A DNA stretch of 64,000 bases from Fidelibacterota bacterium. GTDB taxonomy: Bacteria > Fidelibacterota > Fidelibacteria > Fidelibacterales > Fidelibacteraceae. The notes under the pieces are model-generated. The model was not told the DNA's origin and made no database searches. It was given only the letters and a program-made list of their open reading frames with translations. This document shows, one piece after another, positions 1-6,699 of the stretch. Both the position numbers and the translations under genes were made by a program. Where the stretch lies: NCBI GenBank assembly GCA_028699915.1, contig JAQVTR010000001.1:1-64000 (forward strand), given 5' to 3'. The stretch's first letter is position 1, and each line of letters opens with the position of its first letter.

Positions 1-39
1 ATCATCTCAAACTGACGATATTTCACATAAAATCAGGTG

Positions 40-76
40 AAAACAACAAGCCCTGTAAACTGTTGTTTACAGGGCT
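40..76 (-). terminator. Rho-independent terminator of tRNA-Phe
   Basis: A perfect 12-bp stem (49-60 with 65-76) closes a TGTT loop. On the minus strand it is followed by a T-rich stretch. It lies just downstream of the minus-strand tRNA gene, so it most likely ends that transcript. Confidence 0.8.
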
Positions 77-84
77 GTTAAGGG

Positions 85-157
<73 letters not shown>

Positions 158-222
158 ACGGTGTTTTGATCAGCAATCTCAAAAGCGGAAAATTTTAAAA
201 CTTTTCGCTCCGATATGCAAGG

Positions 223-242
223 AAAAAAACCGCTTTCGGCGG
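223..242 (-). terminator. Terminator of the ffh-rplS operon
   Basis: Right after the rplS stop codon the minus strand reads CCGC-CGAAA-GCGG followed by seven T residues. This is a short GC hairpin with a T-run. It separates the ribosomal operon from the tRNA gene downstream. Confidence 0.75.
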
Positions 243-243
243 A

Positions 244-588
244 TTAGCGCATTTCCTTGACACGGGTCGCTTTTTTCCCTTTCAGATCCCGGATATAATA
301 GATCTTGGAACGGCGTACCCGACCGGTATTCAGGCGTTCGATCTTGGCGATGTTCGGCGAATGAAGCGGAAAAATACGTTCGACGCCGACGCTGTTCGAG
401 ATCTTGCGAACGGTGAAGGTCGCATTGATGCCGCTGCCGCTGCGGGCAATACAAATTCCCTTGAACTGCTGGATGCGTTCTTTATCGCCTTCACGGACCT
501 TGACATCCACAACCAGGGTATCCCCGGCTTTGAATTCCGGAATGTCATTCCGAATATATGCTGTTGCTGCAACTTGAGTTTTATCCAT
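244..588 (-). CDS. rplS: 50S ribosomal protein L19
   Basis: The 114-residue product matches L19 in length and sequence. It has the SH3-like core with [13 protein letters not shown] near residue 22, [12 protein letters not shown] near residue 43, and the basic end [20 protein letters not shown]19 sits at the interface of the 30S and 50S subunits. It is the last gene of the minus-strand operon. Its ATG start (586-588) overlaps the end of trmD by 8 bp, which suggests translational coupling. A terminator follows immediately after the stop. Confidence 0.97.
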   Translation of the reverse strand: MDKTQVAATAYIRNDIPEFKAGDTLVVDVKVREGDKERIQQFKGICIARSGSGINATFTVRKISNSVGVERIFPLHSPNIAKIERLNTGRVRRSKIYYIRDLKGKKATRVKEMR

Positions 589-1300
589 TTCTGTCGTCTC
601 CTTTATCCGTATATGCCTTCCATATATCGGGTCTGCGTTCTTTTGTTTTGCGTATTCGTTCCGTTTTTCTCCACTCCTCTATGTTGGCATGGTGTCCGCT
701 GAGCAGGACCTCCGGTACCGGCATCCCTTCAAAGATCTCGGGACGGGTGTACCAGGGGCAATCGAGCAGGGGCTGCGAAAAGGAATCGCTGAGCGCGGAA
801 TTGATCTCGCTCAGCACACCGGGGATCAGGCGGATCAGCGCATCCATGATCAGCATTGCAGGCAGCTCGCCACCGGTAAGAATGTAATCGCCGACCGTGA
901 TCTCATCCGTGATCAGCGTATCGCGGATACGCTGGTCGATGCCTTTGTAATGCCCGCAGACAAAGATCAGATGGGCTTCCTTTGAAAGGACTTCCGCCAG
1001 GGGCTGCGTGAACTGCCGTCCGTCGGGCGTCGGAAAGATCACCCGGGGCCGGATCCCGTCCGGTGCCGCTTTCAGCAGCGCATGGATCCCGTCCCAGAGC
1101 GGCTGGGGCGTCATGACCATACCGTCGCCGCCTCCAAAAGGATAGTCGTCCGTCTTCCGGTGCTTTTTATCCGCGGAATAATCCCGCAGATCATGAACGC
1201 GGATCCGGACGATCCCTTTTTCCTGCGCGCGTTTGACCATGCTTTCATGAATGACCGGATCGATCATTTCCGGAAAACCGGTCAGAACATCAATCTTCAT
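581..1300 (-). CDS. trmD: tRNA (guanine-N1)-methyltransferase TrmD
   Basis: This 239-residue SPOUT methyltransferase makes m1G37 in tRNAs that read CNN and GNN-type codons, which prevents +1 frameshifting. The N-terminal [11 protein letters not shown], the motif [10 protein letters not shown] near residue 55, and the trefoil-knot segment [12 protein letters not shown] followed by [13 protein letters not shown] (S-adenosylmethionine site) are all present. The C-terminal [13 protein letters not shown] region is also typical. The length is normal for the family. The gene overlaps rimM by 13 bp and rplS by 8 bp. Confidence 0.97.
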   Translation of the reverse strand: MKIDVLTGFPEMIDPVIHESMVKRAQEKGIVRIRVHDLRDYSADKKHRKTDDYPFGGGDGMVMTPQPLWDGIHALLKAAPDGIRPRVIFPTPDGRQFTQPLAEVLSKEAHLIFVCGHYKGIDQRIRDTLITDEITVGDYILTGGELPAMLIMDALIRLIPGVLSEINSALSDSFSQPLLDCPWYTRPEIFEGMPVPEVLLSGHHANIEEWRKTERIRKTKERRPDIWKAYTDKGDDRNG

Positions 1301-1802
1301 CCAACATCCCTTCGAGTAAACGGATATGCACGGTTTTATGCTTCCGGTCGACCTTTAAAACAAAGGCGTCCACCCAGGGGACCATGATCTGCTTTCCCTT
1401 CAGGTCCGTAAAGATCAGGATATCCTGCGAAAGCCGTTCCATACGTCCGCTGACAATGCCCCGTTCTTCGTTCTCTTCCAGGACCCGGTATCCCAGGAGT
1501 TCAAACTCCGCTTCCGCAGCAGGCAGGCATTCGACGGCCTGTTTCCGGGAAAGAAGCAGCGCGCTGTGAACCCGCCGTTCTGCGTCTTCCCGCGTCGCAA
1601 GGCCTTCCAGATGCAGGCAAATGCGTCTGCCCTGCTCTTCAACGGAACGGATCTCCAGAACATCCTCCGCTTCATCCTTCCTGCCAAGATAGAGAAATTT
1701 CAATGAGCGTAATGTCTGAGCGTCTATGCGGGCTTCGGACACAAAGAATTTCCCGTCCAGACCGTAAGGTCTGCCCACATATCCGATGATCTCAAAAGAC
1801 AT
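1290..1802 (-). CDS. rimM: Ribosome maturation factor RimM
   Basis: RimM helps assemble the head of the 30S subunit and binds S19. The N-terminal RimM domain begins FEIIGYVGRPYGLDGKFFV. The C-terminal half is a PRC-barrel (about residues 95-165) ending VDAFVLKVDRKHKTVHIRLLEG. The reading frame extends upstream to a TTG at 1826 that overlaps the khpA stop. The ATG at 1802 is preferred because it gives the usual family N-terminus (170 residues) and has an AAGAAG-like ribosome site just before it. It lies between khpA and trmD in the conserved order. Confidence 0.93.
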   Translation of the reverse strand: MSFEIIGYVGRPYGLDGKFFVSEARIDAQTLRSLKFLYLGRKDEAEDVLEIRSVEEQGRRICLHLEGLATREDAERRVHSALLLSRKQAVECLPAAEAEFELLGYRVLEENEERGIVSGRMERLSQDILIFTDLKGKQIMVPWVDAFVLKVDRKHKTVHIRLLEGMLDED

Positions 1803-1815
1803 GTCTTCTTTTGTA

Positions 1816-2052
1816 TTATCTGTCAATAATATCCAATGTCGAACGGGTATTGCCGGCTTTGGCGGAAACGGCGGTCAGCAAGGTCCGCAATGCCTGGGCG
1901 GTCCTGCCGTGTTTGCCGATGACTTTCCCCAGGTCTTCCTGAGCAACACGCAGTTCGTAAATGGTGTTGTTCTCACTCTCAACCTTGGTAACCTCAACCG
2001 CATCCGGGTTGTCAACCAGACGTTTCACGATCGATTCAACAAACTCTTTCAT
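1816..2052 (-). CDS. khpA: KH-domain RNA-binding protein KhpA
   Basis: The 78-residue protein is a single KH domain with the RNA-binding loop GKVIGKHGRTAQALR at about residues 42-56. This is the KhpA (YlqC) type, commonly found between rpsP and rimM. KhpA binds RNA, often with KhpB, and affects cell division and small-RNA metabolism in Firmicutes. Its role outside that group is less clear. It is part of the minus-strand operon. Confidence 0.92.
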   Translation of the reverse strand: MKEFVESIVKRLVDNPDAVEVTKVESENNTIYELRVAQEDLGKVIGKHGRTAQALRTLLTAVSAKAGNTRSTLDIIDR

Positions 2053-2090
2053 GATAAACCCTTTCCGTTAGAAGTTCTGTTTCCGGGTTA

Positions 2091-2753
2091 TTATGCTTTT
2101 TTGTCTTCCGATGCTTCATCTTCGGACGTTTCGGCAAGTTCTTCCGGTTCTGTATCGCTCGCGGCTTCCGGTTCTTCGGAAGCTTCTTTATCGTCTTTTA
2201 CTTCTTCTTTTTCTTCCGCTGCTACGGCCTTTACTTCGGCTTCTTTTTCAGTTTTTTCTTTGGCTTTTTCCTCAACAGGCGCTTCTTCGGCCACAACTTC
2301 TTCCCTTAGCCCGGGTTCAGCCGTTTTTTCTTCGGCGGCAGCTTCCGCAGGCGCTTCGGCTTTGGCAGCCGTTTCTTTTTCTTCCTTTACGGCTTCTTTT
2401 TCTTTCTTGGGCGCGGCGGGTTTGGCCTTGGCCTTCTGCGCAAGTTCCCACTTCTGCAGTTCCTGTTTCTTCTTTTCTTCGGAAAGATTGCTGTTTTCCA
2501 GATGCCATTTCAGCATGATCCCCGCCTTGGAAAGAAGATTTTTAACCGTATCGCTGGGCTTGGCTCCGACGCGCAGCCAGTGCAGGATGCGGTCTTCTTT
2601 GACCTGAAAAAGATCATTGCGCTTGACCGGATCATAGGTTCCGATCTGTTCAATAAAACACCCGTCGCGGCGACTGCGGGAATCGGCGACTACCACCCGG
2701 TAATAAGGCCGGTTCCTTCTACCCATTCTTGTTAAGCGAATCCGTACTGACAC
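2091..2753 (-). CDS. rpsP: 30S ribosomal protein S16 with long acidic C-terminal tail
   Basis: Residues 1 to about 80 are a normal S16: [22 protein letters not shown], then [10 protein letters not shown] and [12 protein letters not shown]. The remaining 130-140 residues are low-complexity, rich in Glu, Ala and Lys, and make the protein 220 residues against the usual 80-90. Extended S16 proteins are known in Bacteroidota, but this tail is longer than most that I recall. Translation starts at GTG (2751-2753), with GGAG seven bases upstream placed directly after the ffh stop, so expression is probably coupled to ffh. Confidence 0.95.
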   Translation of the reverse strand: MSVRIRLTRMGRRNRPYYRVVVADSRSRRDGCFIEQIGTYDPVKRNDLFQVKEDRILHWLRVGAKPSDTVKNLLSKAGIMLKWHLENSNLSEEKKKQELQKWELAQKAKAKPAAPKKEKEAVKEEKETAAKAEAPAEAAAEEKTAEPGLREEVVAEEAPVEEKAKEKTEKEAEVKAVAAEEKEEVKDDKEASEEPEAASDTEPEELAETSEDEASEDKKA

Positions 2754-2765
2754 TGTATTTCTCCT

Positions 2766-4097
2766 TTAGTTCCACGGCATGCTCTTCATTTTTTGCATTG
2801 CCTGTTTTGAAAGTTTCATCCTATTCATTTGTTTCATCATCTTTTTCATCTGATCGAACTGGTTCAGCAGGCGGTTCACATCCGAAACCTGCGTCCCCGA
2901 TCCGGCAGCGATGCGGCGTCTGCGGCCGGCATTAATGATCTCCGGGCGCGATTTTTCTTCGCGGGTCATCGAGTCCAGAATGGCCGCCGTACGCTGAAAC
3001 TGTGTTTCGTCGATCTGCGCATTTTTCAGTTTTGCCGCGCCGGGGATCATATCCACAAGCGAGGACAGGGGACCCATTTTTTTCAGCATTTTCAGTTGTT
3101 CCCGGAAGTCATGCAGGTCAAAACGGTTTTTTCGGAGCTGCTTCTCAAGCCTTTCCGCGTCCTTTTCCTCAAAGGCTTCCTGCGCCTTTTCCACCAGCGT
3201 AACAACGTCTCCCTTTCCCAGGATGCGGTTTGCAAAGCGCTCGGGGTGAAAGGCCTCCAGGTCCTCCGTACTTTCGCCGGCAGAGATGTATTTAATGGGT
3301 TTGCCGGTTACGGAGCGGATGGACAAAGCCGCACCGCCGCGGGCATCACCGTCCATTTTGGTCAGTACGATACCCGTGACATCCAGACGCGCATTAAAAG
3401 CCTTTGCCGCGTTGACGGCGTCCTGCCCGATCATGCCGTCCGCGACGAACAGCACTTCGCGCGGCTTCAGCTCCCGGTGAATGGCGGACAACTCCTCCAT
3501 CATGGCGTCGTCGACATGCAGGCGGCCTGCGGTATCAAAGATCAAAACATTCACATCGCTGTTGCGGGCCTGCGCAAGGGCATTGCGGCATATCCGGAGA
3601 ACATCCCTGTTCTGCTCCCGGTAAACCGGTACGGAACTGTGTTCTCCCAGGATCTGCAGCTGCTCTATGGCAGCGGGACGGTAAATGTCCGCCGCCACCA
3701 GCATGGGCCGCTTCCCCGAAGCTTTCAACTGCTTTGCCAGCTTGGCCGCAAAGGTGGTCTTACCCGAACCCTGCAGACCAACGACCATGATCATAGCCGG
3801 CGGCAATCCGTCCAGCTTTAAAGGAACCTGCGTATCGCCAAGCAGGCGGACCATTTCATCATGAATGATCTTGATCACCTGCTGGCCGGGAGTAATGCTC
3901 AACAGAACTTTTTCCCCCAGGGCTTTTTCCTTCACTGCGTCAATAAAGGACCTGGCGACACCGTAATTCACATCCGCTTCCAGAAGGGTCCGGCGGACAT
4001 CCCGCAAAGCCAGGGCAATGTTCTGTTCCGTGATTTTGCCCTGCCCTCGGAGATTTTTAAAGATCGTCTGTAAATTATCCCGCAGTTGTTCGAGCAT
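2766..4097 (-). CDS. ffh: Signal recognition particle protein Ffh
   Basis: Ffh binds signal sequences and 4.5S RNA and delivers ribosomes to FtsY at the membrane. The NG GTPase domain shows GLQGSGKTTFAAKLA (P-loop), DTAGRLHVDD and TKMDGDARGG. The C-terminal M domain is methionine-rich (QMKKMMKQMNRMK). The frame is open to 4148, but the ATG at 4097 (443 residues) is chosen because it begins with the canonical MLEQLRDNLQTIFKNLRG and has GGAGACAGGA upstream. It is the first gene of the six-gene operon. Confidence 0.97.
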   Translation of the reverse strand: MLEQLRDNLQTIFKNLRGQGKITEQNIALALRDVRRTLLEADVNYGVARSFIDAVKEKALGEKVLLSITPGQQVIKIIHDEMVRLLGDTQVPLKLDGLPPAMIMVVGLQGSGKTTFAAKLAKQLKASGKRPMLVAADIYRPAAIEQLQILGEHSSVPVYREQNRDVLRICRNALAQARNSDVNVLIFDTAGRLHVDDAMMEELSAIHRELKPREVLFVADGMIGQDAVNAAKAFNARLDVTGIVLTKMDGDARGGAALSIRSVTGKPIKYISAGESTEDLEAFHPERFANRILGKGDVVTLVEKAQEAFEEKDAERLEKQLRKNRFDLHDFREQLKMLKKMGPLSSLVDMIPGAAKLKNAQIDETQFQRTAAILDSMTREEKSRPEIINAGRRRRIAAGSGTQVSDVNRLLNQFDQMKKMMKQMNRMKLSKQAMQKMKSMPWN

Positions 4098-4120
4098 TCC
4101 TGTCTCCGCAATAGCCTGAA

Positions 4121-4148
4121 AATATAGCAAATAAATTGTCGAATGCAA
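4121..4148 (-). promoter_or_regulatory. Candidate promoter of the ffh operon
   Basis: The minus strand carries TTGCAT (rc of 4143-4148), a 16-bp spacer and TATATT (rc of 4121-4126). This places a start point about 20 bases before the ffh ATG. It is a sigma-70-like match by eye only. Confidence 0.4.
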
Positions 4149-4174
4149 ATATTTTTAGCGATTTGTGTCGCCGG

Positions 4175-4560
4175 GACAGGATTACAGAATTCATCGTTTA
4201 GGACAGGATAACAGGATAAACCGGATAGCATTTTAGACAGGATTACAGGATTAACCGGATTATTTTTAATAATTGTATTGTCGGACAATTCCACGATTCC
4301 AGGATCTCGACATTCTTTAAACCTTGAACATTGAGCTTTGAGCCTTGAGTCCGGCGCTGGTTCGACGAAAGAAGACGCGAAGTGCGGAGCTTGGGAAGTT
4401 CGGAACTTCGGAAGCCTGGTCAGCGGAATTACCTTGAATTTTGAGTCATAAATGTTGAATCAAAACGAGTATCAACAAATTAACCCGCCTTCGTCAAGAC
4501 TATGGCGGGCAGGCACCTCGACATTCTTTCAGACAGGATAACATGATCAACCGGATCGTT
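4175..4560 (+). repeat. Composite spacer repeat, copy 1
   Basis: This non-coding stretch opens with variants of GACAGGATTACAGGAT-type units. It continues with a nearly fixed block containing ATTGTCGGACAAT, then 7-nt-periodic TTGA units, the block starting TGGTCAGCGGAATTACC at 4418, and a CCCGCC...GGCGGG hairpin (4484-4489 with 4504-4509). The same order of blocks recurs at about 17561-17915 and 25650-26010 in the same orientation. Here it fills the gap between a minus-strand terminator and the ffh promoter. Short frames that cross it are not credible genes. Confidence 0.85.
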
Positions 4561-4570
4561 TTTTCTTGTT

Positions 4571-4600
4571 ACAAAAATCAACAGATCAACAGATCAACAA
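4571..4600 (+). repeat. Short tandem ATCAACAG units
   Basis: ATCAACAG is repeated in tandem with slight decay just before the terminator hairpin. It belongs to the class of 7-8-nt periodic spacer sequences seen elsewhere in the window. Confidence 0.6.
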
Positions 4601-4601
4601 A

Positions 4602-4627
4602 AAAAGGCGCAGAATCCTGCGCCTTTT
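4602..4627 (-). terminator. Terminator of the polyferredoxin-like gene
   Basis: The stem GGCGCAG/CTGCGCC closes an AATC loop and is flanked by A and T runs on both sides, so it can work in both directions. It lies about 25 bases after the stop of the minus-strand gene that ends at 4652. Confidence 0.8.
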
Positions 4628-4651
4628 GTGTGTGCAACAATGATGAAGGAC

Positions 4652-6595
4652 TTAAGGCTTGAGAGATTTCACGCGGTAGTCGCCTTCGAATTTGAAAATA
4701 TTTTCCGTCTCGAAGGTGCTGCCGTCGCTGCGCATGCAGGTCAAATTGTCCTTTGCAATATGCGTCATGATGTTGCCGGCATTCGTACTGTCGCTGACAA
4801 ACCAGATCTGAAGAATGGGTCGGTCCGTAAATTCCGTACGCAGGCGCACCGTACCCGGCTCGAAAGACACGTGTGAGGTCAGATAGCTCATGCGCCGCTG
4901 AATGTTGCTGTTTTCGGCGTCGGGGAAATCGATCTCAAAGATTTGCATCTGTGCGGCCGTAAATTTCCGGAAGCCGTTAAATGCGCGGTCGTAAGCGGGA
5001 AAAAAGTCCTTTTGGAATTGCAGGTAAGAAAGCGTATCGACAAAACTGCCTTCGCCCTCATACTCGAAGTCGACCTTTTCACGGACTTTTTCTCCGTTAC
5101 TGACATATTCGTAGCTGTCCTGCTCAATGATTTCCCTGAGCTGTTCGGGAGTAATGGCTGCAGGGTCAATATAGAAGGTAACATACACGGGTTCACCGAA
5201 TTCCGTCGCAAAACCGTAAACGGCCTTATTTTGCATAAGCATGCGGTAAACGTGGGCGTTGTCGACACCATCCCAGAGTTCCCAGATACCGACACGGTAT
5301 GCGACGAGCTCTGCGGGGGCTTCGGAGGGAGGAATCCCGGGGCGAATGTTATAGCGCGAAGGTGTGAATACTGCACGTTTAACATCGGTCTCGCTTAAAC
5401 GCGAGGCATCATAGTACAGCATAACCTTATTTTTTGAGGCCCAGGCATCCATGCCGATCACACCCGGGATGCGGGCAACGCGGTTCTGCATGGATTTTGC
5501 GGATCCAAAACATTTGACGGTCTTAAGTTCTTCAAATACCACCTTTCCCACGGTATTCAGAGAATCCACCTGTTCGTAATTTCCCCAGCGTTCGGAAAGT
5601 GTCGCAATGGGAAATTGCTTAGCAAGGATCAAGGCCAGGGCAATCACCAGGACCAGTACCGCAGGCGGCATCCACTTGCCTCCGCGGACCTTCAGCGATT
5701 CTTTGCTTGTGCAGGATTTTACACAATCCAGGCAAAGCGTACAATCGGGATGATCGACGGTTTCGTAGCTGCTGACCTCGATACCTTCGGGGCAATGGGC
5801 GTCGCAGATACTGCAGCCGGTGCAGCTGCTGCCACGGCGGATCTTAAATGCGGAAATACTGAAAAATTTAAAGCGGAAAATCTCGGTCGCCGCCGTTGCT
5901 GCGATCACCGCCAGCAGCAGCCAGATAAGTCCGATCTTGACTCCGGCCAGCAGCAGGATCACATAAACCAGAATGATGGGGCCGGTAAGAATAAAATTCG
6001 AGAACACGTTGCTCAGCGCCCCCAGAAAGCAAAAATATTTGCACCAGAGCTTTTTGATAAAGATCGAGCCGATCACTACCACAGCGATGGCCAGCAGGGA
6101 AAAGAGCAGCACGGTATCGACGTCAAAACCGGTCACCGCTCCGAAATAGGGACAGAATTTTTTGCACCACAATTCGGAACTGTACATCGTAAAGTATGCC
6201 GCAAAAAACAGCAGGACATATTTGCCGAGACGCAGAATGCGGTCCAGCACACCTTTCAATGTAATCGATACACCCAGCCTGCTGCCAAGTTTGTTCAGCC
6301 ATTCGCTGATGGTTCCCACCGGACAGAGCCATCCGCAGAATAACTTTCCCACCAGAACGATCATCAGCGCAATCCCCAGTCCGATAAAGACCTGCGTTTC
6401 GCTGATAGCGCAGGACATCGAGCCGATGTTCAGTTTGGAACCGAAGGACATGATCCCGCCGAAGGGGCAGTATTTTTCGTAATCCGGATTTAAATTCTGG
6501 TTAAAGGCCGCTACGATCAGCGTCCCCAGGATCAGTGCCAGAACCGCAAACTGAATAATGATGCGGGTCTTGTTGTGAAACCATTTTTTCTTCAT
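4652..6595 (-). CDS. Polyferredoxin-like 4Fe-4S membrane protein
   Basis: The 647-residue protein starts with a membrane region of five or six helices in the style of NapH, NosR or CcoG. It carries the cluster motif FCGWLCPVG near residue 87 and KFCPYFG further on. Two ferredoxin-like motifs follow: CTGCSICDAHCPEG (about residue 258) and CTLCLDCVKSC (about 283). After one more helix there is a soluble tail of about 300 residues. Its first part resembles a heavy-metal-associated fold (KCFGSAKSM...IPGV), but with a single Cys in place of CxxC. The likely role is electron transfer across or at the membrane; partner and acceptor are unknown. The gene stands alone and has its own terminator. Confidence 0.75.
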   Translation of the reverse strand: MKKKWFHNKTRIIIQFAVLALILGTLIVAAFNQNLNPDYEKYCPFGGIMSFGSKLNIGSMSCAISETQVFIGLGIALMIVLVGKLFCGWLCPVGTISEWLNKLGSRLGVSITLKGVLDRILRLGKYVLLFFAAYFTMYSSELWCKKFCPYFGAVTGFDVDTVLLFSLLAIAVVVIGSIFIKKLWCKYFCFLGALSNVFSNFILTGPIILVYVILLLAGVKIGLIWLLLAVIAATAATEIFRFKFFSISAFKIRRGSSCTGCSICDAHCPEGIEVSSYETVDHPDCTLCLDCVKSCTSKESLKVRGGKWMPPAVLVLVIALALILAKQFPIATLSERWGNYEQVDSLNTVGKVVFEELKTVKCFGSAKSMQNRVARIPGVIGMDAWASKNKVMLYYDASRLSETDVKRAVFTPSRYNIRPGIPPSEAPAELVAYRVGIWELWDGVDNAHVYRMLMQNKAVYGFATEFGEPVYVTFYIDPAAITPEQLREIIEQDSYEYVSNGEKVREKVDFEYEGEGSFVDTLSYLQFQKDFFPAYDRAFNGFRKFTAAQMQIFEIDFPDAENSNIQRRMSYLTSHVSFEPGTVRLRTEFTDRPILQIWFVSDSTNAGNIMTHIAKDNLTCMRSDGSTFETENIFKFEGDYRVKSLKP

Positions 6596-6650
6596 GATTA
6601 GTCCCTTTTATTAACGTTTTAATATATAACAAAAGTGTTGTGATGAAAAC

Positions 6651-6680
6651 AAAAAAAGGGCTGAATTTCAGCCCTTTTTT
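6651..6680 (-). terminator. Terminator of the secreted propeller gene
   Basis: The stem GGGCTGA/TCAGCCC is flanked by A7 on one side and T6 on the other. It lies 20 bases beyond the stop at 6700 and could also act on the opposite strand. Confidence 0.8.
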
Positions 6681-6699
6681 ATCGATTTATCTGCAGTTT

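Noticed and set aside
2829-3821. Long plus-strand open frame opposite ffh
   Set aside because: It lies wholly antisense to a clear ffh gene and has no recognisable domain or ribosome site; it is a by-product of codon bias.
3968-4294. Minus-strand frame that overlaps ffh and the composite repeat
   Set aside because: Its first residues (ELSDNTIIKNNPVN) recur in another spurious frame at 16553-17671 because both start inside copies of the repeat; ffh already occupies the rest in another frame.
4175-4560. CRISPR array
   Set aside because: The spacing of repeated units is short and irregular, and there are no unique spacers of constant length or cas genes.
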